In this document: positions 1 through 5,044 of the stretch, piece after piece
Layout of the letters: each line of letters opens with the position of its first letter
How positions within the stretch are numbered: the stretch's first letter is position 1
Origin: Actinomycetes bacterium
GTDB lineage: Bacteria > Actinomycetota > Actinomycetes > Mycobacteriales > Micromonosporaceae
DNA: 11,139 nucleotides
Assembly (NCBI GenBank): GCA_023402505.1
Contig: JAEYGD010000486.1
Span: 1 to 11,139 of the forward strand
Direction: 5' to 3'
Made by a program: the position numbers and the translations under genes
The notes under the pieces: generated by a model
What the model was told of the DNA's origin: nothing
Database searches by the model: none
The model's input: the letters and a program-made list of their open reading frames with translations, nothing else

Positions 1-50
1 GCGAGGACGCAGGTGATCGGCCCGAAGCCGCAGCCGAGGTCGAGCGGCGA
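1..50 (-). other. Fragment encoding a class I SAM-methyltransferase motif I, out of frame with the CcdA-like gene
   Basis: Reading the minus strand from about position 50 to the edge, in the frame shifted by two from the CcdA-like ORF, gives SPLDLGCGFGPITCVL. LDLGCGxGPI is the glycine-rich S-adenosylmethionine-binding loop of class I methyltransferases, close in style to RsmC-type rRNA methyltransferases. Every codon of this stretch from CTC-GAC onward ends in G or C, while the CcdA frame over the same bases has many A/T endings. The real coding frame therefore appears to switch here. No start codon for a methyltransferase is visible. This could be a rearrangement junction, an assembly join or, less likely, chance. 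Confidence 0.45.
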
Positions 51-279
51 GCGGGCCGGCGAGCAGCCCGAACGTCCCGAACACCGCGACGAAACCGACG
101 GTCATCGCGGCGGTCAGGGCCAGCGCCCGGCCCACCGGCGCGAGCGGACCGCGTGCGTCCGCCGGCCCGTCGCCCAGGACCAGCATCGACAGGTACGCGG
201 GCAGCAGGGCGAACCCGCACGGGTTGACGGCGGCGAGCAGGCCGGCGCCGAGCGCGAGACCGTAGGGGGCGTCGGGCAT
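1..279 (-). CDS. CcdA/DsbD-type membrane protein, N-terminal part, cut at window edge
   Basis: The frame opens at ATG (279-277) and runs off the left edge after 93 codons. Residues 1-78 look like the start of an actinobacterial CcdA-like protein: a first membrane segment (about 6-37) containing NPCGFALLPAYL, with the Cys that forms the transmembrane redox pair in this family, then a loop and a second hydrophobic segment (about 51-76). CcdA proteins pass reducing equivalents across the membrane for cytochrome c maturation or extracellular thiol reduction. From about residue 79 the reading becomes Arg-rich (ARPRLRLRADHLRPR), its codons lose their G/C third positions, and the expected third membrane segment is not approached. 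Another frame of the same strand takes over there (see the overlapping entry), so the gene may be broken rather than simply cut by the window. There is no Shine-Dalgarno; a TAGCAT box lies six bases before the ATG. Confidence 0.7.
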   Translation of the reverse strand, partial: MPDAPYGLALGAGLLAAVNPCGFALLPAYLSMLVLGDGPADARGPLAPVGRALALTAAMTVGFVAVFGTFGLLAGPLAARPRLRLRADHLRPR

Positions 280-291
280 GACGGGATGCTA
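280..291 (-). promoter_or_regulatory. Leaderless -10 box of the CcdA-like gene
   Basis: The minus strand reads TAGCAT (291-286), then six bases, then the ATG. TANNNT at this distance is the actinobacterial -10 pattern for mRNAs that start at or next to the start codon. There is no Shine-Dalgarno and I see no good -35. Confidence 0.45.
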
Positions 292-346
292 GTGCCGCAC
301 CGGGCCGATCGGTTCCGGTGCGTCGTCACCCGCTCGCTCAGGGCGA

Positions 347-407
347 GATCAGATGATGGTCAGCCGGTCTCCGGCGGGTGTGGCGGCCGGCTGGCCATCA
401 TCTGATC
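347..407. terminator. Long hairpin, 21-bp arms with one mismatch
   Basis: The left arm (347-367, beginning GATCAGATGATGG) and right arm (387-407, ending CCATCATCTGATC) are reverse complements except for one position that would be a G-U pair in RNA. The loop is 19 bases (368-386). It lies just after the stop of the zinc-ribbon gene (433) and before the start of the CcdA-like gene (279), both on the minus strand. Termination of the former is the simplest role. There is no clear U-tract, and the length is unusual for an actinobacterial terminator, so an operator or other structured element is possible. Confidence 0.55.
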
Positions 408-432
408 ATGACCGCGTTCCCGCGTTCCGCGT

Positions 433-693
433 TCACGCCGGGCGGGCGCCGACGGCGTCGCGGATCTGGGCGCCCTGGTCGCCCTCCTCGGCGCGGGCGC
501 AGTGGGCGCAGCAGAAGAAGCGCCCCGAGACCTCGACCCCGTGGCCGACGATCTTGATCTGGCAGTGTTCGCAGATCGGGGCCATCTTGTGCACCGCGCA
601 CTCGAAGCAGTCGAAGGTGTGCACGTCGCCGCTGACCGTACGCACCTCGAACGACATCCAGTAGTCGTTACCGCAGACCTCGCAGGCCGCCAT
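433..693 (-). CDS. Small Cys-rich zinc-ribbon / prokaryotic-metallothionein-like protein
   Basis: This encodes 86 residues. The start is ATG (693-691), where homology-like sequence begins (MAACEVCGNDY) after a G-run in the ribosome-binding position; an upstream in-frame start at 738 would add an unlikely leader. Nine Cys stand in metal-site spacing: C4-x2-C7, C29-x2-C32, C41-x2-C44 and C61-C62-x2-C65. Several His (25, 35, 43, 51, 64) could also bind metal. The CEVCGN, HTFD-CFEC, HGVE and FFCCAHCA blocks recall a small conserved actinobacterial family often labelled prokaryotic metallothionein; that name is recalled, not searched. It is probably a cytosolic zinc-binding protein for metal handling or for contacts with nucleic acid or protein. 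It diverges from the CBM48 gene, and a 14-bp palindrome lies 15 bases upstream. The C-terminal 20 residues look flexible. Confidence 0.75.
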   Translation of the reverse strand: MAACEVCGNDYWMSFEVRTVSGDVHTFDCFECAVHKMAPICEHCQIKIVGHGVEVSGRFFCCAHCARAEEGDQGAQIRDAVGARPA

Positions 694-707
694 GACAAAC
701 CCCCCGA

Positions 708-721
708 TACGTGGACACGTA
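708..721. promoter_or_regulatory. 14-bp palindrome, candidate operator
   Basis: TACGTG-GA-CACGTA has perfect 6-bp arms around a 2-base centre and sits 15 bp before the start codon of the zinc-ribbon gene, in the divergent spacer shared with the CBM48 gene. Its size and position fit a dimeric repressor site. The regulator is unknown. Confidence 0.35.
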
Positions 722-857
722 ACGCCAGCGTCGAACACCGGACACCGCCCGGCAACCGGAACCGGCGAACCTGGTGCGGCCGCACGGCGAGTCGTGCCCG
801 GCGTGTCGACCGTTGGTACCGGTGGACCCCGCCGCTCGGTGCCCCAGGAGGAGAGAC

Positions 858-1133
858 GTGATCAAGCGCAACAGGCTCTTCGGCAACCAGACCCGGGTCA
901 CCTTCTGCCTGCCCCGGGACACCCCGCCCGGGACGGTCAGCGTGGTCGGCTGCTTCAACGGCTGGGAACCGGGTCGGCACGAACTGGTCGCCCGCCGGGA
1001 CGGCACCCGCACGATCACCGTCCGGCTCGGGCCGGGGGAGTACCGCTTCCGGTACCTGGCGACCGGTGGCGTCTGGCTGGACGACGAGTCGGCCGACCGG
1101 ATCGACGAGAGCGGGAGCCTGCTGCTGCTCTGA
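858..1133 (+). CDS. Stand-alone CBM48 / isoamylase early-set (AMPK-beta-like) domain protein
   Basis: This encodes 91 residues from GTG (858), chosen because AGGAGGAG at 847-854 is a strong Shine-Dalgarno and because the domain begins immediately; the longer in-frame reading from 774 adds a non-homologous leader. The whole protein is one early-set beta sandwich: a first strand TRVTFCLP (12-19), the hallmark VSVVGCFNGWEPG (27-39) with G31, F33-N34 and W36, a basic strand pair, PGEYRFRY (about 60-67), and a terminal WLDDESADR loop. In glycogen-branching enzymes, isoamylases and AMPK-beta this domain binds alpha-glucans. Free-standing copies are common in actinomycetes and their role is not settled. 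No signal peptide is visible, so it is probably cytosolic. It lies upstream of the LPMO gene, which has its own promoter-like region, so co-regulation is uncertain. Confidence 0.8.
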   Translation: MIKRNRLFGNQTRVTFCLPRDTPPGTVSVVGCFNGWEPGRHELVARRDGTRTITVRLGPGEYRFRYLATGGVWLDDESADRIDESGSLLLL

Positions 1134-1158
1134 CGGGCCGCTCGGCGGAGCCGTACCG

Positions 1159-1222
1159 GGTCCGTGGACCGGTGGCTTTATCGATCGGTGTCTTTACTGT
1201 TAACAAGGTTTAAATTACCTTG
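1159..1222 (+). promoter_or_regulatory. Promoter region of the LPMO gene with two dyads
   Basis: After G/C-rich sequence, 1176-1221 turns sharply A/T-rich. It holds an inverted repeat CAAGGT (1204-1209) - TTAAATT - ACCTTG (1217-1222) that overlaps a TAAATT -10 candidate (1211-1216), an arrangement suited to repression. Upstream, GGTCC-GT-GGACC (1159-1170) is a second dyad that weakly recalls DasR-type sites of chitin genes but with the wrong half-site spacing. No convincing -35 was found. Confidence 0.45.
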
Positions 1223-1262
1223 GTGGCACCTCAACAGCTTCGTCCGCGAAGGAGATGCCACC

Positions 1263-2003
1263 ATGCGTCGAAGAATCACCCTCCCGCTGGTCGCGGCGGG
1301 CGCCGTCGCGTCCTCGCTGGCCGTGGCCGCCCCGGCCCAGGCCCACGGGTACGTCTCCGGCCCGCCCAGCCGGCAGGCGCTCTGCGCCCAGAACCGGGTG
1401 CCGGACTGCGGCCAGATCAAGTGGGAACCGCAGAGCGTCGAGGGCCCGAAGGGCCTGCGCAGCTGTCACGCCGGGATCGCCCACTTCGCCGTCCTCAACG
1501 ACGACAGCCGTGGGTGGCCGGCCACCAGCGTGGGCAGCAGCGTCACGTTCACCTGGACCAACACGGCCCGCCACGCCACCAGCAACTGGGAGTACTTCAT
1601 CGGCAACACCCGGGTCGCCGTGTTCAGCGGCGGCGGCCAGCAGCCCGGCGCCACCGTCTCCCACACGGTCAACCTCGGTGGCTACTCCGGCCGGCAGAAG
1701 GTCCTCGCCGTGTGGAACATCGCCGACACGGCCAACGCCTTCTACTCCTGCGTGGACCTCCAGATCGGGGGCGGCGGCGGCCCCGCGCCGACCACACCGC
1801 CGCCGAGCAGCCCGAGCCCGACACCGACCGCGGCGCCGACCACCCCGCCGCCCGCGCCGGGTGGCACGTGGACGGCGGGTCGCAGCTACCAGGTCGGCGA
1901 CCAGGTGACCTACGGCGGTGCGACGTACCGGTGCCGCCAGGCCCACACCGCGATCGCCGGTTGGGAACCGCCGTACACCCCGGCGCTGTGGACCCAGGTC
2001 TGA
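1263..2003 (+). CDS. Secreted AA10 lytic polysaccharide monooxygenase with C-terminal CBM5/12 chitin-binding module
   Basis: This encodes 246 residues. ATG (1263) is preceded by AAGGAG (1249-1254). Residues 1-27 form a signal peptide (MRRR, hydrophobic core, AQA) cleaved before H28, which becomes the N-terminal His of the copper site. The second histidine-brace residue is H104 in TARHATSNW, and F160 in TANAFYSC fits the axial Phe. The blocks HGYVSGPPSR, EPQSVEG and LAVWNIADTANAFY match chitin-active AA10 enzymes such as CBP21. The catalytic domain (28-170) is short for the family. A Gly/Pro/Thr linker (171-200) leads to a CBM5/12 module (203-246) with W203, Y209, W234, Y238 and W243. The enzyme oxidatively cleaves crystalline chitin outside the cell, making ends for chitinases. 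Chitin is inferred from the module type; cellulose activity cannot be excluded. It ends 29 bp before the lipoprotein gene. Confidence 0.93.
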   Translation: MRRRITLPLVAAGAVASSLAVAAPAQAHGYVSGPPSRQALCAQNRVPDCGQIKWEPQSVEGPKGLRSCHAGIAHFAVLNDDSRGWPATSVGSSVTFTWTNTARHATSNWEYFIGNTRVAVFSGGGQQPGATVSHTVNLGGYSGRQKVLAVWNIADTANAFYSCVDLQIGGGGGPAPTTPPPSSPSPTPTAAPTTPPPAPGGTWTAGRSYQVGDQVTYGGATYRCRQAHTAIAGWEPPYTPALWTQV

Positions 2004-2032
2004 CCGACCCGGGTGCGGCTCGTACCCAGAGC

Positions 2033-2644
2033 GTGCCGCACCCGCCGACCACCCCCGGCACCCGCGTCCCCCGGCTCGGTGTTGCCCTGCTGGCGATGCT
2101 GCTCGCGGCTGGCTGCACCGGCGGCTCCGGCGGTGCCGCAGCCCCCGCCGGCGGCTCGGACGACGCGGCGGCCTCCGCCAGCTCGTCGACTCCCGCGGTT
2201 GCCGGCTCGGCCGGTCTGGTCGGGGTCGACGCGCCGTTCCTCACCGCGATGGTCGCGCACACCGAGCGGACCCTGGAGATCGTCGAACTGGTCGAGGGCC
2301 GGGTGACCGACCCCGGACTCCGCACACTGCTCGCCGCGATCGAGGCGACCGAGGCCGACGAACTGCGGACGATGCGTACCTGGCTGCGGGACGCCGGCCG
2401 GCCCACCACCGGCGGCGGGCACGACCACGCCGGACACGCCGACGCCGACGACCTGGCCCGGCTGCGGGACGCCGCTCCGGCCGACGTCGACCGCGTCCTC
2501 CGGGCGGTGCTGACCGGGCATCAGCGGGCGGCGGCGGACCTGGCCCGGGCGCACCTGGCCGTCGGCGGCAGCCCGCCCGTCCGCGACCTCGCCGAGCGTG
2601 TCGCACGCTCGCGCACCGCCCAACTGGGGCTGCTGGCCGGCTGA
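2033..2644 (+). CDS. DUF305-like lipoprotein with eroded His-His motifs
   Basis: This encodes 203 residues from GTG (2033). This start gives a lipoprotein signal (R11, R14, hydrophobic core and lipobox LLAAGC, with lipidation at C28), but its ribosome-binding site is weak. A Ser/Ala/Gly-rich stalk (29-62) leads to two helical repeats. The first, DAPFLTAMVAHTERTLEI (66-83), matches DUF305 but has HT where the family has HH. The second, around LRAVLTGHQRAAADLA (156-171), again keeps only one His. Between them lies a GHDHAGHADADD segment that could bind metal. DUF305 proteins are four-helix, ferritin-like proteins, often exported and linked to copper or other metals; function is mostly unproven. 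It starts 29 bp after the LPMO gene and could be read from the same transcript, but a joint role is speculation. Confidence 0.75.
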   Translation: MPHPPTTPGTRVPRLGVALLAMLLAAGCTGGSGGAAAPAGGSDDAAASASSSTPAVAGSAGLVGVDAPFLTAMVAHTERTLEIVELVEGRVTDPGLRTLLAAIEATEADELRTMRTWLRDAGRPTTGGGHDHAGHADADDLARLRDAAPADVDRVLRAVLTGHQRAAADLARAHLAVGGSPPVRDLAERVARSRTAQLGLLAG

Positions 2645-2678
2645 CCGGACCGCCGACGGTCGGGCCGGCAGGCGTCAC

Positions 2679-2780
2679 GGTGCCGGTGGGCCGTCAGGCC
2701 TTGCCGTGCTGGTGAGGCCGTCGGGCCTTGCGGTGCCGGTGGGCCGTCAGGCCCTGCGGCGGTGCGGGTGGGCCGTCAGG
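2679..2780. repeat. Four imperfect tandem repeats of about 27 bp, each with a mini-hairpin
   Basis: Units start near 2679, 2706, 2732 and 2761 and share GGTGCCGGTGGGCCGTCAGG. Each carries a form of GGGCC-GTCA-GGCCC, perfect at 2739-2752 and imperfect elsewhere. They fill the gap between the convergent lipoprotein and msrB genes and just reach the last codon of msrB. They probably act in termination, and the copy number may vary by slippage. Confidence 0.6.
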
Positions 2781-3186
2781 TCCGGCTCGGCTCCAGGCGG
2801 ACGGAGATCGAGTTCACACAGTGCCGGGTGTCCTTCGGGGTGAACCCCTCACCGTGGAAGACGTGCCCCAGGTGGCTGTCGCAGCGGGCGCAGCGGATCT
2901 CCGTGCGGACCATGCCGAGGCTGCGGTCCTCGATCTCCTTGACCCGGCCGGGTAGGGCGTCGTCGAAGCTCGGCCAGCCGCAGTTCGAGTCGAACTTCGT
3001 GTCGCTGGAGAACAGTTCGAGCCCGCAGGCGCGGCAGTGGTAGACGCCGGGCGTCTTCGTGTTCACGTACTCGCCGGTCCACGCGGCTTCGGTGCCGTGT
3101 TCCCGCAGCACCCGGAACTCCTCCGGGCTGAGCCGGACTCGCCACTCGTCCTCGGTACGCGGCAGTTCGTTGTCGTCGAGACTCAC
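2776..3186 (-). CDS. msrB: Peptide-methionine (R)-S-oxide reductase MsrB
   Basis: This encodes 136 residues from GTG (3186-3184). MsrB reduces the R epimer of methionine sulfoxide in proteins, with electrons from thioredoxin. The catalytic Cys is C123 in RHCVNS. The resolving Cys is C69 in SNCGWPSF. The structural zinc site is complete: C51/C54 (CRAC) and C99/C102 (CARC). The stretch SHLGHVF (104-110) supplies the conserved His, and the length is normal for a single-domain MsrB. There is no signal peptide, so it is cytosolic. It is transcribed away from the polymerase gene across a 47-bp spacer and has a TACCGT -10 box six bases before the GTG, which predicts a leaderless mRNA. The last codons overlap the first bases of the repeat array described separately. 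No MsrA is visible in the window. Confidence 0.96.
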   Translation of the reverse strand: MSLDDNELPRTEDEWRVRLSPEEFRVLREHGTEAAWTGEYVNTKTPGVYHCRACGLELFSSDTKFDSNCGWPSFDDALPGRVKEIEDRSLGMVRTEIRCARCDSHLGHVFHGEGFTPKDTRHCVNSISVRLEPSRT

Positions 3187-3192
3187 CCGCCA

Positions 3193-3198
3193 ACGGTA
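3193..3198 (-). promoter_or_regulatory. Leaderless -10 box of msrB
   Basis: The minus strand reads TACCGT, then TGGCGG, then the GTG start, giving TANNNT with a six-base gap. The opposing -10 box of the polymerase gene is 23 bp away, so the two promoters share about 47 bp and probably influence each other. Confidence 0.5.
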
Positions 3199-3221
3199 CG
3201 TCGGATGTCGGGGTCATCGCA

Positions 3222-3227
3222 TATGGT
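3222..3227 (+). promoter_or_regulatory. Leaderless -10 box of the polymerase gene
   Basis: TATGGT, then CGCGCA, then ATG at 3234. No Shine-Dalgarno is present, so transcription probably starts at or next to the ATG. Confidence 0.5.
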
Positions 3228-3233
3228 CGCGCA

Positions 3234-4313
3234 ATGGGTGGCACGAAGGCCGCGGCCAAGAAGTCCGAGGCAGCCAAGAAGTCCGAGGCGGCCAAGAAGT
3301 CCGAGGCAGCCAAGGAGATCGAGGTCGCCGGGCACCGCGTCCGGCTGAGCAGTCCCGACCGGGTGATCTTCCCGCGGCGCGGCTTCACCAAGGCCGACGT
3401 CTTCCACTACTACGTGGCGGTCGGCGACGGCATCATGCGCGCACTGCGTGACCGGCCCACGACCCTGCAACGCTTCCCCGAGGGGATCGAGGGGGAGATG
3501 TTCTTCCAGAAGCGGGTGCCGGCGCGGGGCGTCCCGCCGTGGGTCCGCACCGCGGAGATCACCTTCCCCAGCGGCCGCACGGCGGCGGAGCTGTGCCCGG
3601 CCGACCTGGCCCACGTGGCCTGGGCCGCCCAGATGGGCACGGTGGTGTTCCACCCGTGGCCGGTCCGCGCCGCCGACCCGGATCAACCCGACGAGCTGCG
3701 CGTCGACCTCGACCCGCAGCCCGGCACCGACTTCGCCGACGCCGCGACCGCCGCCGCCGAGCTGCGCGGGATCCTCGACGAGTTGGGCGTCCCCGGCTGG
3801 CCGAAGACCTCCGGTGGCCGGGGCGTGCACGTCTACCTGCGGATCCAGCCCCGCTGGACCTTCGTCGAGGTGCGCAGGGCGACCATCGCGCTGGCCCGGG
3901 AGCTGGAGCGGCGCCGCCCGGAGCTGGTCACCACCGCGTGGTGGAAGGAGGAGCGCGGCACCCGGGTCTTCGTCGACTACAACCAGATGGCCCGGGACCG
4001 GACGATCGCGTGCGCGTACTCGTTGCGGGCCAACGCCCGGGCCACGGTCTCCACCCCGCTCACCTGGGACGAGTTGCCCGACGTCGACCCGGACGACTTC
4101 GACCTGCGCAGCGTCCCGGCCCGGCTGGCCGAGCGCGGCGACCCGCACGCCGGCATCGACGACTCGGCGTGGGACATCACACCGCTGCTGGAGTGGGCGG
4201 AGCGGGACGCGGCCAACGGTCAGGGCGACATGCCGTACCCACCGGACCACCCCAAGATGCCCGGCGAGCCGAAACGGGTGCAGCCCTCCAAGGACCGGGA
4301 CCGCCCTCGCTGA
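3234..4313 (+). CDS. LigD-polymerase-domain / Prim-PolC-type repair polymerase
   Basis: This encodes 359 residues from ATG (3234). It is a stand-alone archaeo-eukaryotic-primase-type polymerase domain, as in the polymerase part of bacterial LigD and in mycobacterial Prim-PolC (Rv3730c). The catalytic carboxylates are D158 and D160 (ELRVDLDPQPG) and D248 (VFVDYNQ); SGGRGVHVY (193-201) is the nucleotide-binding motif with H199. Such enzymes fill short gaps with a taste for ribonucleotides and can extend mismatched or broken ends. Residues 5-27 are a lysine/alanine tail built from AAKKSE repeats, absent from the usual domain, which begins near I29. The C-terminal GDMPYPPDHPKMPGEPKRVQPS segment is typical of this subfamily. 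No ligase or nuclease domain is fused; the likely partner is LigC, 3.2 kb away on the other strand. Assignment to PolC rather than to a split LigD rests on overall flavour and that neighbour. Confidence 0.88.
   Translation: MGGTKAAAKKSEAAKKSEAAKKSEAAKEIEVAGHRVRLSSPDRVIFPRRGFTKADVFHYYVAVGDGIMRALRDRPTTLQRFPEGIEGEMFFQKRVPARGVPPWVRTAEITFPSGRTAAELCPADLAHVAWAAQMGTVVFHPWPVRAADPDQPDELRVDLDPQPGTDFADAATAAAELRGILDELGVPGWPKTSGGRGVHVYLRIQPRWTFVEVRRATIALARELERRRPELVTTAWWKEERGTRVFVDYNQMARDRTIACAYSLRANARATVSTPLTWDELPDVDPDDFDLRSVPARLAERGDPHAGIDDSAWDITPLLEWAERDAANGQGDMPYPPDHPKMPGEPKRVQPSKDRDRPR
3252..3317 (+). repeat. 18-bp in-frame tandem repeat, three full units plus a partial one
   Basis: Units 3252-3269, 3270-3287 and 3288-3305 are GCGGCCAAGAAGTCCGAG or a one-base variant, followed by a partial unit to 3317. 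Each encodes AAKKSE. The multiple-of-three unit allows length change without a frameshift. Confidence 0.9.
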
Positions 4314-4340
4314 CCGGTGTGGCGCTGGGTGTGGCGCGTG

Positions 4341-4427
4341 GCGCGCTGGCCTGTGGCGTTTGGCGCGCGGGGCTGTGGCGTGTTGCGCGCGGGGCTGTGG
4401 CGTGTTGCGCGCGGGCGGCAGCGTGTC
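4341..4427. repeat. 22-bp tandem repeat, about four units
   Basis: Units 4363-4384 and 4385-4406 are identical (core GCGCGCGGGGCTGTGGCG). Unit 4341-4362 and a last unit at 4407-4427 are diverged, and a fainter fragment lies at 4322-4340. There are no spacers, so this is not a CRISPR array. It is the left part of the 381-bp gap between the polymerase gene and the next gene. Confidence 0.75.
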
Positions 4428-4466
4428 GGCTCGGCGTGTCGCCCGCCCGACCGATGACGCGAAGAA

Positions 4467-4510
4467 GCGATATTCCGCAGGGGCATAATCATGCCTCTCC
4501 GGAATATCGC
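4467..4510. terminator. 44-bp near-perfect palindrome in a non-coding gap
   Basis: The left arm 4467-4486 begins GCGATATTCCG and the right arm 4491-4510 ends CGGAATATCGC, around the loop AATC (4487-4490). Of 20 paired positions 18 are Watson-Crick, one would be G-U and one is C-C. The arms are A/T-rich for this genome. It lies between convergent genes (stops at 4313 and 4695), so a bidirectional terminator is the plain reading. A REP-like or mobile hairpin, or a protein-binding site, are alternatives. Confidence 0.55.
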
Positions 4511-4526
4511 CGGCGGACGTCATGCC

Positions 4527-4562
4527 CCCCGCCGGCCCTCATGTCCCCGCCGGCCCTCATGC
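4527..4562. repeat. 18-bp direct repeat, two copies
   Basis: CCCCGCCGGCCCTCATG occurs at 4527-4543 and again at 4545-4561 with a one-base spacer, right after the palindrome. The rest of the gap to 4694 shows nothing I recognise. Confidence 0.8.
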
Positions 4563-4694
4563 CGGACTGCGGACGGACTGGCATACGCCGCCGTCACCAA
4601 CACCGGTAGCGCACAGCCGGGCCTCGACCTCCGGGCGGTGCGCGGCCGGCCGTACGACGTTCTCCGGACGGTCCGGCACATCGCCGGTCCGCCG

Positions 4695-4997
4695 TCAGCG
4701 CGGCGGGGTGGCCGACTCCACGGCGGTCTTGGCCGAGAGCAGGTCGGCACCGGTGAGCTTCCGATACGCCGCGATCGCCTTGATCTTGTCGCCCTGACCG
4801 AGGTGCTCCCGGACCTCCGCCGGCAGCGGGTCGGTGTCGACGACGCCGAGGTGATCCATGACCAGGGCCAACCGGCGCTCCACCTCGGCCAGCCGGTACG
4901 CGGTGCGGGCCGACTCGCGTCGGCTCGGTGCCTGGGTGAGCAGGAGCCCGACGACCGTGACGAGAATGAGGGTGAGAACAACGAGGTCCATGACCAT
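4695..4997 (-). CDS. Membrane-anchored protein with ribosomal L7/L12 C-terminal-like domain
   Basis: This encodes 100 residues from ATG (4997-4995); a second ATG at 4991 would shorten it by two. Neither has a good Shine-Dalgarno. Residues 4-22 (DLVVLTLILVTVVGLLLTQ) form one membrane helix, followed by a charged, probably helical stretch (25-47, RRESARTAYRLAEVERRLA). The end, about 61-95 (AEVREHLGQGDKIKAIAAYR then LTGADLLSAKTAVE), resembles the C-terminal domain of L7/L12, with the K-x-x-AI and G-x-x-LxxAKxxV pattern. Small anchored proteins of this plan are widespread in actinobacteria, usually annotated only by the L7/L12-like domain; their role is unknown. It is almost certainly not a ribosomal stalk protein, since it lacks the N-terminal dimerisation domain and carries a membrane helix. 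It lies 47 bp after the GNAT gene on the same strand. Confidence 0.8.
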   Translation of the reverse strand: MVMDLVVLTLILVTVVGLLLTQAPSRRESARTAYRLAEVERRLALVMDHLGVVDTDPLPAEVREHLGQGDKIKAIAAYRKLTGADLLSAKTAVESATPPR

Positions 4998-5044
4998 GAT
5001 CGAAGCAGTGGCCGGCCGCCGGCGGCAACCCGGCCCCGGCGCCC

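Noticed and set aside
1220..2033. Long plus-strand frame running into the DUF305-like gene
   Set aside because: The part before 2033 overlaps the LPMO in another frame and is Arg/Pro/Gly-rich; the lipobox shows the real protein begins at 2033.
3183..4523. Minus-strand open frame of 446 codons
   Set aside because: It is antisense to the polymerase gene, whose DxD, SGGxGxH and DYN motifs are intact; the shadow product has no domain and includes the repeat-rich gap.
4341..4562. Possible CRISPR array in the repeat-rich gap
   Set aside because: Repeats are tandem without unique spacers, two different unit types are present, and no cas gene is near.
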